A DNA stretch of 44,306 bases from Thermodesulfobium sp. 4217-1 (GTDB lineage Bacteria; Thermodesulfobiota; Thermodesulfobiia; Thermodesulfobiales; Thermodesulfobiaceae). The DNA is taken from positions 1 through 44,306 of the forward strand of contig NZ_JBAGBW010000017.1 of assembly GCF_039822205.1 (NCBI RefSeq), written 5' to 3'. Within the stretch, counting starts at the first letter, position 1; every line of letters begins with the position of its first letter. Made by a program: the position numbers and the translations under genes. Positions 15,789-23,726 of this stretch are shown here, piece by piece. The notes beneath the pieces were generated by a model. The model was given only the letters and a program-made list of their open reading frames with translations. It was not told where the DNA came from and ran no database searches.

Positions 15789-17468
15789 TTAATAGGTAAA
15801 TCTCCAAATAGAGGTGGCTGTTTTTGCCAGATTTATTTGTCTATTTCTAATTTCGTCCACACCCCATTCGGCACTTTCTAAGATTTCTTTGGTAATTTCA
15901 TATTGTGATTTTTTATAAATTTCTATCTTTTCTTTAAATGGTTTATTGCCACATTCTCTATTTAAACTTGCTTCAAGTAATGTTAGATTACCCAATCTAT
16001 AAATCAACAAATCGTCTATATTTTCTTCTGCATCCATATGGTTTTCTGGGAATATATGTTCGATAGTTACATTAGTATCAAATAGATGATAGTCTTTATT
16101 AAATTTTTGATTTTCAACTGCCAATAAAATATAGCGAATTAATTTTTTATCTTTTGTATTCCTGGTATCAAAGGTCCTTATGCTAAAAAAATTTTTAAAT
16201 GATTCGTCATCAACATATACACTTTTTAATTCTTTCTGAACAGCTTGCGGAGTGGAAATCTCTCCTTTATAAACTTGAATGGCGACACTATTATATGCTC
16301 TTTCTAATTCGTTTGGGTTTAGTTTCCCTATTACGTTATATCTAAAAGTCAATGCCCTAATAATTCTCAAGACATCTTCAAAATATTGATTCATTTTAAA
16401 ATATACTGAAAGGAGCAAAGATTTATGCTGTTGAACATTAAAAAGAATTAGTTCGTTTATCATTTTTCTAATATTAACGTTATTCTGCCATAGTTCATTA
16501 TCAGGCTCATCTAAAGCCACGTAAATATCGGCATACTGTTCTAATTCATCTATTAATTTAATAACATTATCCTTACTTGATATTTTACTTTTGACTGCCT
16601 TGAATAATCTTTCAGACCTTACAATTTGTTGTTGAGAGTTAATAAAATATCTTAGGAAAACTGGAAATTTTCTATAAGAAACAATATTAACAATTTTATC
16701 CCATCTTGGTTGTAAGTTGTTAATGTCTATCTTAATATCCAGCAATGAGAATAGATAATTTTTCAGTAGATCAGTAGTTGTTAGCTCAACACCTCTTGCA
16801 TTAAGAGTTTCGAAAACCGTGTATGCTGATAAAGCATCGTCAACCACTACTTCTATGAAAAAAAGTTTACTTGAAACTACTGACTCAATAAAATCCACAA
16901 TTGCATCACTATTATCTTTTAATTCAATACTCTTTAAACTGTCGATAAAGTAATTGAAAGCTTTAACCATCAATTGATTAGAATTTGGAAGCCTGGACAG
17001 ATTTGATGGAGTTTTCAATTGAACTAAATAAGAACTATATAAATCTTTATCTATATCATTTAGTGTGAGTTTTGATTGATATGTGAGCGCTTTAGGATCT
17101 TTAAATCCTATATATTGATTGATAAATATTTCTTTTCTCTCTTTGTTTTTTTCGGGTTCTATACCATTGTTGATTAGGTCGTCAAGTAATTTTAAACATG
17201 CAAGAACAAGAATACTTAGGGTAACCATTCTTTGTTGACCGTCTATAACAGTGAAAGTTTTATTATCTTCTGTTTGTAGAACAATGGTACCAAGATAATG
17301 TACTAATTCTTCATCGTTTTTAAGTGCCAAAATATCCAGCCATAAATCTTCCCAATTTGAAATATCCCAAGAGTAACTTCGTTGATATCTTGGGACCTTA
17401 TAAATTTTTGAGTTTCCTAATAATTCTGAGAAATTTAATGTTTTAGTATCAAATAATGGTTTTGGCAT
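15789..17468 (-). CDS. DUF262/DUF1524 protein, GmrSD-like putative defence nuclease
   Basis: A 559-residue protein of the family that includes the type IV restriction enzyme GmrSD, in which both halves are one polypeptide. The DUF262 part carries YKVPRYQRSYSW (residues 18-29) and the nucleotide-binding loop VIDGQQRMVTL (near 75-85). The C-terminal DUF1524 part has the HNH-type nuclease signature TIEHIFPENH (around residue 470) and a later GNLTLLEASLN. Such enzymes cleave modified or foreign DNA using NTPs. No DNA methyltransferase or other subunit is present, so it would act alone. It follows tRNA-Pro and precedes the RhuM-Fic gene, and is bracketed by direct repeats. GGGG 7 nt before the ATG is a plausible ribosome site. 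Confidence 0.88.
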   Translation of the reverse strand: MPKPLFDTKTLNFSELLGNSKIYKVPRYQRSYSWDISNWEDLWLDILALKNDEELVHYLGTIVLQTEDNKTFTVIDGQQRMVTLSILVLACLKLLDDLINNGIEPEKNKERKEIFINQYIGFKDPKALTYQSKLTLNDIDKDLYSSYLVQLKTPSNLSRLPNSNQLMVKAFNYFIDSLKSIELKDNSDAIVDFIESVVSSKLFFIEVVVDDALSAYTVFETLNARGVELTTTDLLKNYLFSLLDIKIDINNLQPRWDKIVNIVSYRKFPVFLRYFINSQQQIVRSERLFKAVKSKISSKDNVIKLIDELEQYADIYVALDEPDNELWQNNVNIRKMINELILFNVQQHKSLLLSVYFKMNQYFEDVLRIIRALTFRYNVIGKLNPNELERAYNSVAIQVYKGEISTPQAVQKELKSVYVDDESFKNFFSIRTFDTRNTKDKKLIRYILLAVENQKFNKDYHLFDTNVTIEHIFPENHMDAEENIDDLLIYRLGNLTLLEASLNRECGNKPFKEKIEIYKKSQYEITKEILESAEWGVDEIRNRQINLAKTATSIWRFTY

Positions 17469-17487
17469 AATTTACCCCTTTTTTCAC

Positions 17488-17531
17488 TCCCAACATATTA
17501 TCAGTTTTATTAATTTATAATTTCAATCTTT
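17488..17531. repeat. Direct repeat, copy 2, flanking the DUF262 gene
   Basis: Begins TCCCAAC like copy 1 and has the 26-nt core at 17506-17531, one mismatch from 15738-15763. It lies 20 nt upstream of the DUF262 start codon and includes its promoter. The rest of the intergenic stretch up to the tRNA (17532-17725) is AT-rich and shows nothing I can name. Confidence 0.8.
17497..17526 (-). promoter_or_regulatory. Promoter of the DUF262 gene
   Basis: On the minus strand TTGAAA (17521-17526) and GATAAT (17497-17502) are 18 nt apart, 28 nt ahead of the start codon. The -35 box is in the repeated core that also precedes the RhuM-Fic gene. Confidence 0.45.
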
Positions 17532-17725
17532 AGCTTTTATTAAGTTTTACACTCAATCTCTACTAACGCAACTTTAACTTTATAACCTATTTACCAATAA
17601 AATTTAAATAATGCCTCTACAATATCAATATTATCATATGATGTGATATATAAGAATACAAACTAAGCAGATTGATACAGAATAAACTATCATGAATAAT
17701 TATTTCACATAATAAAACAATCACA

Positions 17726-17800
17726 TGGTCGGGGCGAGTGGACTTGAACCACCGGCCTCTCCCACCCCAAAGGAGTGCGCTACCCCTGCGCTACGCCCCG
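17726..17800 (-). tRNA. tRNA-Pro (anticodon GGG), CCA encoded
   Basis: A full cloverleaf can be folded on the minus strand: acceptor stem CGGGGCG/CGCCCCG, D-arm GCGC-AGGGGTA-GCGC, anticodon arm CTCCT-TTGGGGT-GGGAG with GGG at 34-36, variable loop AGGCC, T-arm GGTGG-TTCAAGT-CCACT and discriminator A. The 3' CCA (17726-17728) is encoded in the DNA. GGG reads proline codons CCC and CCU. The gene stands alone, downstream of its own promoter, at one edge of the accessory spot. Confidence 0.95.
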
Positions 17801-17810
17801 ACGAAGTAAT

Positions 17811-17839
17811 ATTATAAATTAAATTAAATACAGATGCAA
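17811..17839 (-). promoter_or_regulatory. Promoter of tRNA-Pro
   Basis: TTGCAT (17834-17839), a 17-nt spacer and a perfect TATAAT (17811-17816) on the minus strand; the tRNA 5' end is 10 nt after the -10 box. Confidence 0.7.
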
Positions 17840-17873
17840 TAAAAATCTTTAATCTAACGAAATAAAGATAATA

Positions 17874-18824
17874 TTATATCTGATTTATTGCCGAAAGCTC
17901 CCATTTAACTGAATCTCTGGATACAAAGCTCCAAAGCTCCTGAAAATCAACCGCCCTATCTTTATCGCCTCTGACTATACTTCCATTGCTGTCAACATCG
18001 TAATCTGACATAGTTGCCTCAATTTTGTAGGTCGCGTATATAGATTCTCTCTCCATCCAGGCATCCACCAATTCCATTCTTTTTACTGAAATATTCTCTA
18101 CAATATTGGTTGTGCCATTACTGTTTAGCTCTTCAATTTGCTTTTGGAAATTTAAAAGCATTTCATCGGTAATAAGATTTTTCAACCCACCAATGTTTTT
18201 CCCTGACCATGCTTTTTGAATATTTAAAAACATATCCTTAATTTTAGGCCTTAACTCTTCTTCTGAAAAAGAAGGAAACAATTTTTCAATTTCTTTTAGA
18301 CCATTGTCAACGTCCATCTTTGCTTGTACTGATCCCAGAGCTACCCCTTGAGTAGAATCAGTATTTGAATAATTCGAGGCTCTATAGCCTTCTCCAGTTG
18401 CTTCTCTATTATATATATTTTCTTGAGAGGTCCTTCTTTTTGAAAAAAAATTAATCAAGTAAACTACCAAAATTCCAAGAATTATTATAAGAAACAGCCC
18501 TGCCACCGAACTATTTGGTCCGCTAAATCCGAACAAACTGCCAAACATCGAGAATAACGCAATACCAGCCAAAGAGCCAACTAACCCACCAAAGAAGTTC
18601 CTCAAAAAAGAAGGTTGATTTTGATTAATGCCTGGATTGGTTGGAGATGTAGATTTAGGAGTATTTAAGTTTGGAGCTACGTATTTGTTTCCCCCAGAAT
18701 AGCTATGTGTTCCAGCAGAGCCAAAACTTTTACCGCCTCCTGCTTTCGAAAATGCACAATCCACATTAAAAGTTAAAGAAACACACATCATCAGCAAGAG
18801 CAATATAAAGATTTTTTTAATCAA
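17874..18824 (-). CDS. Tim44-like domain membrane protein
   Basis: A 316-residue exported or membrane protein. A signal sequence covers residues 1-26. A Gly/Ser-rich linker (GGGKSFGSAGTHSYSGGN) and a Pro/Asn-rich stretch follow, then two membrane helices (about 68-95 and 108-126). The C-terminal 145 residues (LKEIEKLFPSFSEEELRPKIKDMFLNIQKAWSGKN onward) form a Tim44-like domain ending in a W-rich sheet (DFQELWSFVSRDSVKWELSAI). Bacterial proteins of this type have no established job; the domain resembles the membrane-binding part of mitochondrial Tim44. Translation starts at TTG (18824) after GGAGG. It is divergent from a small membrane protein gene, with only 39 nt between them. Confidence 0.8.
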   Translation of the reverse strand: MIKKIFILLLLMMCVSLTFNVDCAFSKAGGGKSFGSAGTHSYSGGNKYVAPNLNTPKSTSPTNPGINQNQPSFLRNFFGGLVGSLAGIALFSMFGSLFGFSGPNSSVAGLFLIIILGILVVYLINFFSKRRTSQENIYNREATGEGYRASNYSNTDSTQGVALGSVQAKMDVDNGLKEIEKLFPSFSEEELRPKIKDMFLNIQKAWSGKNIGGLKNLITDEMLLNFQKQIEELNSNGTTNIVENISVKRMELVDAWMERESIYATYKIEATMSDYDVDSNGSIVRGDKDRAVDFQELWSFVSRDSVKWELSAINQI

Positions 18825-18850
18825 TTCTAACCTCCATCAAATTTTTATTG

Positions 18851-18856
18851 TATAAT
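18851..18856 (+). promoter_or_regulatory. -10 box for a leaderless small-protein gene
   Basis: A perfect TATAAT ends 7 nt before the ATG at 18864, the same spacing as at lnt. No Shine-Dalgarno sequence and no clear -35 box are seen; the preceding bases are TTG. Confidence 0.45.
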
Positions 18857-18863
18857 CTATGAT

Positions 18864-19076
18864 ATGAAAAGAATGAGAAGACAGAAAGTTACGAAAGCTC
18901 ATATAACTTATTATTTAGTGCTTTTTATTATCTCCACGATAATATTATGGCCTGTATATTGGATATGGGCTATCCCTCCATTTTTGCCAGCTATTTTAAT
19001 TGTAATTTTTGGCCCATCATATGAAGAGTTTTCCAGCTTCTTTGGAAAACTCTTCAAAAAAGAAAAGAAAATTTAA
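18864..19076 (+). CDS. Small membrane protein, 70 residues, unknown
   Basis: I do not recognise it. A basic N-terminus (MKRMRRQKVTK) is followed by two hydrophobic helices (about residues 14-30 and 33-49) joined by a short WIWAIPPF turn, and a basic tail (KLFKKEKKI), so both ends probably face the cytoplasm. The codons are regular and the frame fills the space between two real genes exactly, ending 4 nt inside the convergent purL stop. Translation is probably leaderless, from TATAAT 7 nt upstream. The last third of the gene contains a 14-bp perfect hairpin. Small size and lack of a family leave some doubt. Confidence 0.6.
   Translation: MKRMRRQKVTKAHITYYLVLFIISTIILWPVYWIWAIPPFLPAILIVIFGPSYEEFSSFFGKLFKKEKKI
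19022..19056. repeat. 14-bp perfect hairpin at convergent gene ends
   Basis: TGAAGAGTTTTCCA (19022-19035) and TGGAAAACTCTTCA (19043-19056) pair fully around a 7-nt loop. It lies inside the 3' end of the 70-residue gene and just beyond the purL stop. On the plus strand it is followed by A-rich sequence and on the minus strand it is preceded by T-rich sequence, so it is not a standard intrinsic terminator in either direction. Confidence 0.8.
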
Positions 19077-22000
19077 ATTTCACTTGCTACTTTTACAACC
19101 TTATTGAACAAAAGTGAGCCATAATTTCTCTCGATTTTATAGGGGTGGTGAGTAATTAAAAAATTCCTTTCAGGATGAGGCATTAACCCCAATATCCTGC
19201 CCGATCTGTCTGTAATACCAGCGATAGCTTCTTTCGAGTCATTTGGGTTGTACTTATCATAGGCAAATACTACTTGTTTATTGGCAAACATCTTCTCTAA
19301 AACGTCTGTCTTTGCATAAAATCTTCCTTCTGCATGAGCTATTGGAAGCTCTATTTCTGAGAACTCATTTGGAACGAATAGACATCTATTTTCCAAAACC
19401 TTCATATTTACCCATTCGCACTGAAAAGCCCCTGAAGTGTTATAGGTAAGGGTGACGCTTTGCTTAAAGTTATTCTCTTCCAATCCTGGCAAAATTCCTG
19501 TCTTCACCAAAACCTGAAAACCATTACAAATTCCAATGATTAGCAAATTCTCATAATTATTTATATCTTTAAATATCTTTGCAAATTCCACTGCCATAAT
19601 TTTTCCAGCTGATATGTAGTCTCCGTAGGTAAATCCTCCAGGAAGAATCAATATTCTATACTCATCAAATTTTATTTCGTTATTGATAAGTCTGTTAATG
19701 TGAAATGATTCAACCTTAGCACCACTGTTTTCAAGTGCGCGTATAGTCTCGCCGTCACAGTTTGCGCCAGAAGCCCTTAACACCATAGCCTTAGGCTTCT
19801 TGTCCAGGATTATATTTGGGATCGAAAAAGGTTTTTTGCCAAAAGAATGAGGAGTTTTCTTTTTCAAATAATCGGGCAAAAGAGGGCTTCTCCATGACTC
19901 TTTCAAAGCATATATATTTTCTTTAAGTATTGTTTCTTCACTTAACCCTTTTACAGTAAGATATGGCTCCTCGCAAGTCTTCCCTATTACAGAAAAAGCT
20001 GAATCTTCTAATAGCTTTTCAAATTCCTCCTGGTTTTCAGGTTTAACCTCTACCAGAAATCGGCCGTTTGATTCAGAAAACAAAACAACTTCGTCCTTGT
20101 CTATTGGCTCTGCGCATACCACATCTTTTAGATGAATTCTTGCACCGAAATTGCCCGAAAAGCTCATCTCGGAAACACATACAGCCAAGCCTCCATCAGA
20201 TAGATCGTGACAAGAGCTTACCAATCCAAGCTCAATAGCCCTTGAAAGCCTTTTCATCAAAGGGAAGGAATCTTTTGCATATACTTTTGGTACATTGCCC
20301 TCAGAAGAATTGAACATCGCTTGTAAGAACTGTGAACCGCCTATTTCGTTATAGGTTTTGCCCAAAAGATAGAGAATATTCCCTGGAGCTTTAATATCAG
20401 ATGTAATAGCCTTTTCGACATCTTTAACTATAGCAATAGCAGATATTAACAAGGTAGGCGGGACAGATATTACCTTATCCTGATAAGTAAACTCATTGTA
20501 CAAGCTGTCTTTACCTGATATAAATGGTACCTCAAATTCTAAAGAAAAATCGTGACAGGCCTTCACGGATTGATACAAGTTCCATATATTTTCTGGCTTT
20601 TTAGGAGAACCCCAGGCAAAGTTATCCAATATAGCAGCCTGGGTTATATCAGCACCCACGCATACGAGCTGTCTAAGAGCCTCCTCTATTACCGATGCAC
20701 TCATCCAATATGAGTCCATAATTCCATAAAGCGAGTTAATTCCATTCGAAATTGCGAAGCCTTTAGCTTTATCCCAAAAAGGCCTTAAGACGGCAGCGTC
20801 AGAAGGTCCATCCCTATACAGACCCACCAAGGGCTTGACTACGCTCATGCCCTGAACCTCAAAGTCATAGCCAGAAATGAATTTTTCTTTTGAACATACG
20901 TTGTATGAAGATAGAACTTTGTGAAAGGCTTCAGAAAAATCTGTTATCTTTTTATTATAGCTATTATCATGTACATCAAAATTAGGCTTTTTAGATATTA
21001 TTTTTTCACTTGCACCCTTCCAACCATTGAACAAAAATTCATTTGAAAGGCTTGATACTTCAAAATCCTCATAATAGAGCCTTAACTTCTTATCATTAGT
21101 GAATTTTCCAATAACAGTTGCTTCCACATCCTCAGATTGAAAAATCTTTAATACTTCATCTTTGTCCTCTTTAGCTATTGCCAGAACCATTCTTTCTTGT
21201 GACTCAGAGATCCATATCTCAAAATAATTCAGTCCTTGATATTTCAATGGAACCTTGTCAAGATAGACCTCGACTCCAGTTTCTTCTCCCATTTCTCCTA
21301 CAGCGCTTGAAAGTCCACCTCCACCACAGTCGGTAATTCTCTTTATATATCCTTTATCTCTTACTTTCAATATTGTATCTATAAGTTTTTTCTCAGTAAA
21401 AGGGTCTCCGATTTGCACAGCGCCAGATGAAACTACCTCAGATTCTTCTGATAATTCAAGAGAAGCAAAGTTAACACCATGTATCCCATCTCTCCCTGTC
21501 TTTCCACCGACCAATAAGACAAGATCGCCTGGATCTTGCTCTCCCTTTAATGAAAATTTCTTAGGCATAATTCCCACAGATCCGCAAAAAACCAAAGGAT
21601 TACCTACGTAGTCATCATGAAACAATACAGCTCCGTTTACAGTAGGAACACCAATCCTGTTCCCATAATCTCTAACGCCTCTGAATACCCCTTCTAAAAC
21701 TCTCTTTGGATGTAAAGAGCCCTTCGGCAACTCGTCTTGCGAAACGTCAATATTGCCAAAACAAAACACATCTGTGTTTGCAATGGGTTTTGCGGAAAGA
21801 CCCGTACCCATAATGTCTCTAACCACACCGCCAATTCCCGTGGCAGCCCCTCCATAAGGTTCTAAAGCTGAAGGATGATTGTGCGTTTCCACCTTGAAAC
21901 AAAGAGCCCAATCTTCATCAAAGCTTATAACTCCAGAATTATCATCAAAAACTGAAATCAAATATGGTTTCTTTGGTTTTAAAGTATCGGTAGCATCTTT

Positions 22001-22735
22001 AATCAGGGTAAACATTGGGGGAAGAATTTCTCCATCTACCTCAACCTCAGATTTAAATGTCTTGTGTACACAGTGCTCAGACCAACTTTGAGCAATAGTT
22101 TCCAGCTCTACGTCTGTCGGATCTCTATCTTCATTTGCAAAATAATTTTTTATAATTTTCATTTCACTCAGATCAAGGCTCAAGGCCCTCTTAACAGATA
22201 ATTGCTTCAACTCTTGATCTGTCAAATTTCTTATAGGTATTATAATTTTCTTAAATTTAAATGACGGCAAATCGAGTAAAATTTTTTCTTTGCCCTTTAC
22301 AACGTGTTGTATCAATTTATTCATCAAGACTTTTTCGCAAATCTTCGAAATATCTTTTTTAGATATAGACTCACCTGTGAAGATATATCTCTTTGAGGTC
22401 TTGCAGGCTTTCACGCTGTCGTATCCCAGAGCTTTTATGCCTCTTTTTACAGGATCCTCAGCGCTGTCCATTACTCCAGGATTAAAAATTATTTCTACAT
22501 CTTCTCCCTTTTTCTCCTGCCTGCCCAAAACAAAAGTTTCGACAACTGGATCAATCAACAAATTATTTGCAATATCTTCTATATCGCTTTGAAGAAAATC
22601 CCCCTCGATATTATAAACTCTCGCAATTCTAACATCATGTACGCTTGCCACGCCTATTGAAACAATTTGCCTGAGCACTCCTTCTGCTTCAGCGTCAAAA
22701 ACTCCATCTTTAAACCAAACTTCAACTCTATTCAA
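19073..22735 (-). CDS. purL: PurL, large fused FGAM synthase (PurS-PurL-PurQ)
   Basis: Fourth step of purine synthesis: converts FGAR and glutamine to FGAM with ATP. At 1220 residues it holds all three activities that are separate in Bacillus. The first 150 residues look like two PurS-type modules in tandem (RVEVWFKDGVFDAEAEGV; VEIIFNPGVMDSAEDPV). The PurL core has SEHCVHKTF, KVETHNHPSALEPYGGAATGIGG and the mirrored second half (DLSDGGLAVCVSEM). The glutaminase at about 965-1220 has the nucleophile Cys in GICNGFQ and the His/Glu of PHPERN. The start is TTG at 22735, with AGGGGG 6-7 nt upstream. It lies 65 nt after prmC; no other purine gene is near. The stretch 22736-22800 has no clear promoter. 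Confidence 0.95.
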   Translation of the reverse strand: MNRVEVWFKDGVFDAEAEGVLRQIVSIGVASVHDVRIARVYNIEGDFLQSDIEDIANNLLIDPVVETFVLGRQEKKGEDVEIIFNPGVMDSAEDPVKRGIKALGYDSVKACKTSKRYIFTGESISKKDISKICEKVLMNKLIQHVVKGKEKILLDLPSFKFKKIIIPIRNLTDQELKQLSVKRALSLDLSEMKIIKNYFANEDRDPTDVELETIAQSWSEHCVHKTFKSEVEVDGEILPPMFTLIKDATDTLKPKKPYLISVFDDNSGVISFDEDWALCFKVETHNHPSALEPYGGAATGIGGVVRDIMGTGLSAKPIANTDVFCFGNIDVSQDELPKGSLHPKRVLEGVFRGVRDYGNRIGVPTVNGAVLFHDDYVGNPLVFCGSVGIMPKKFSLKGEQDPGDLVLLVGGKTGRDGIHGVNFASLELSEESEVVSSGAVQIGDPFTEKKLIDTILKVRDKGYIKRITDCGGGGLSSAVGEMGEETGVEVYLDKVPLKYQGLNYFEIWISESQERMVLAIAKEDKDEVLKIFQSEDVEATVIGKFTNDKKLRLYYEDFEVSSLSNEFLFNGWKGASEKIISKKPNFDVHDNSYNKKITDFSEAFHKVLSSYNVCSKEKFISGYDFEVQGMSVVKPLVGLYRDGPSDAAVLRPFWDKAKGFAISNGINSLYGIMDSYWMSASVIEEALRQLVCVGADITQAAILDNFAWGSPKKPENIWNLYQSVKACHDFSLEFEVPFISGKDSLYNEFTYQDKVISVPPTLLISAIAIVKDVEKAITSDIKAPGNILYLLGKTYNEIGGSQFLQAMFNSSEGNVPKVYAKDSFPLMKRLSRAIELGLVSSCHDLSDGGLAVCVSEMSFSGNFGARIHLKDVVCAEPIDKDEVVLFSESNGRFLVEVKPENQEEFEKLLEDSAFSVIGKTCEEPYLTVKGLSEETILKENIYALKESWRSPLLPDYLKKKTPHSFGKKPFSIPNIILDKKPKAMVLRASGANCDGETIRALENSGAKVESFHINRLINNEIKFDEYRILILPGGFTYGDYISAGKIMAVEFAKIFKDINNYENLLIIGICNGFQVLVKTGILPGLEENNFKQSVTLTYNTSGAFQCEWVNMKVLENRCLFVPNEFSEIELPIAHAEGRFYAKTDVLEKMFANKQVVFAYDKYNPNDSKEAIAGITDRSGRILGLMPHPERNFLITHHPYKIERNYGSLLFNKVVKVASEI

Positions 22736-22800
22736 GGATTAACCCCCTAAATTTTAATAAACTATAAAATTTGTATTCTATTTTATACGAATTCATATTA

Positions 22801-23676
22801 TCATTTTATCATCTCAAGAGTACATACGACAAAACGCTCAACATTAAAGATGTCTGTAAGAGCAAAGCACCTAAAACCATTGGCATTTCCAATTTCAATA
22901 ACTTCTCTTGATTGATTAAAGCCAACTTCAAATATACAGCTACCATTGAATTTTAGATAGTCCTTTGCTTTTGATAAGATTTTTTCATAAAAATACAAAC
23001 CTTTGTTTTCTGCAAAAAGAGCTATCTTTGGTTCAAAATAAATCTCTTCACTAATTAAAGACAGTTTTATGTTGTTTAGATCAATATATGGAGGATTAGA
23101 GATTATAACGTCAAACTTCGCATCTTCCGAAGGAAATAAATCATTAATCTCAAAGTGAACCCTATTCTCCAGATCGTTCTCCCTGGCATTTGTCTTAGCA
23201 ACCCTTAGCGCTTCTTTGGAAATATCAGTAGCATATACTACAGAATTTTCAATTTCCTTTGCTATAGAAAGGGCTATTGCCCCAGAGCCAGTTCCAATAT
23301 CTAAAAAGTATTTTGCTTTTGGAAATAGTTTTTTTACCATGTCAATTATTTCTTCGGTTTCATTTCTGGGTATAAGCACATTTTCATCGACTCTTAATTT
23401 TAAAAATCTAAAAAATTTATATCCAACTATATATTCAAGTGGTTTATTTTTTAACCGTGAATTGACTGCCTGATAGATTAAATCTATCTTACCAGAATCA
23501 ACTTCTATATTATCAAATAAATACATATCTACCATACTGATATCAAAAAAGTGTGATAAAATAATTCTTGATTCTAACCAAGAATTATTAACATTGTTTT
23601 TTAATAAGTTTGAGATTTCATTTGTAAATTGTCTTAAGTTTAGTGAAATTTTTTTCTTTTTAAATTTTTTAATCAT
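22801..23676 (-). CDS. prmC: PrmC, release-factor glutamine methyltransferase
   Basis: Methylates the Gln of the GGQ motif in peptide release factors. The 291 residues have the N-terminal helical substrate domain and a SAM-methyltransferase core: FLDIGTGSGAIALSIAKE (near 123-140), and the diagnostic NPPY in VIISNPPYIDL (near 190), which grips the glutamine side chain. RNETEE just before the SAM site is also typical (PRNETEEI). It is often next to prfA, which is absent here. No Shine-Dalgarno sequence precedes the ATG; a TAAAAT box lies 9 nt upstream, so its mRNA may also be leaderless. Its 5' end overlaps the promoter of the divergent GntR gene. Confidence 0.93.
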   Translation of the reverse strand: MIKKFKKKKISLNLRQFTNEISNLLKNNVNNSWLESRIILSHFFDISMVDMYLFDNIEVDSGKIDLIYQAVNSRLKNKPLEYIVGYKFFRFLKLRVDENVLIPRNETEEIIDMVKKLFPKAKYFLDIGTGSGAIALSIAKEIENSVVYATDISKEALRVAKTNARENDLENRVHFEINDLFPSEDAKFDVIISNPPYIDLNNIKLSLISEEIYFEPKIALFAENKGLYFYEKILSKAKDYLKFNGSCIFEVGFNQSREVIEIGNANGFRCFALTDIFNVERFVVCTLEMIK

Positions 23677-23684
23677 GTTATAAT
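23676..23684 (+). promoter_or_regulatory. Extended -10 promoter of the GntR-type gene
   Basis: TG-T-TATAAT: a perfect -10 box (23679-23684) with the TGn extension, which can replace a -35 box. It begins at the first base of the prmC start codon on the other strand, so the two divergent start signals interlock. Confidence 0.55.
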
Positions 23685-23726
23685 CATTTTAAACTAAAAA
23701 TAGAATCCTGTGGAGGACCAGTTAGT

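Noticed and set aside
14712-17468. Prophage or transposon carrying the RhuM-Fic and DUF262 genes
   Set aside because: No phage structural, transposase or recombinase gene and no terminal inverted repeats are seen; only the direct repeats around DUF262 are supported.
17726-17800. tRNA-Pro as the attachment site of an integrated element
   Set aside because: No copy of the tRNA 3' end is seen at the far side of the accessory spot (near 14640-14711), and no integrase gene is present.
22736-22800. Purine riboswitch ahead of purL
   Set aside because: The 65-nt gap is too short and lacks conserved aptamer features.
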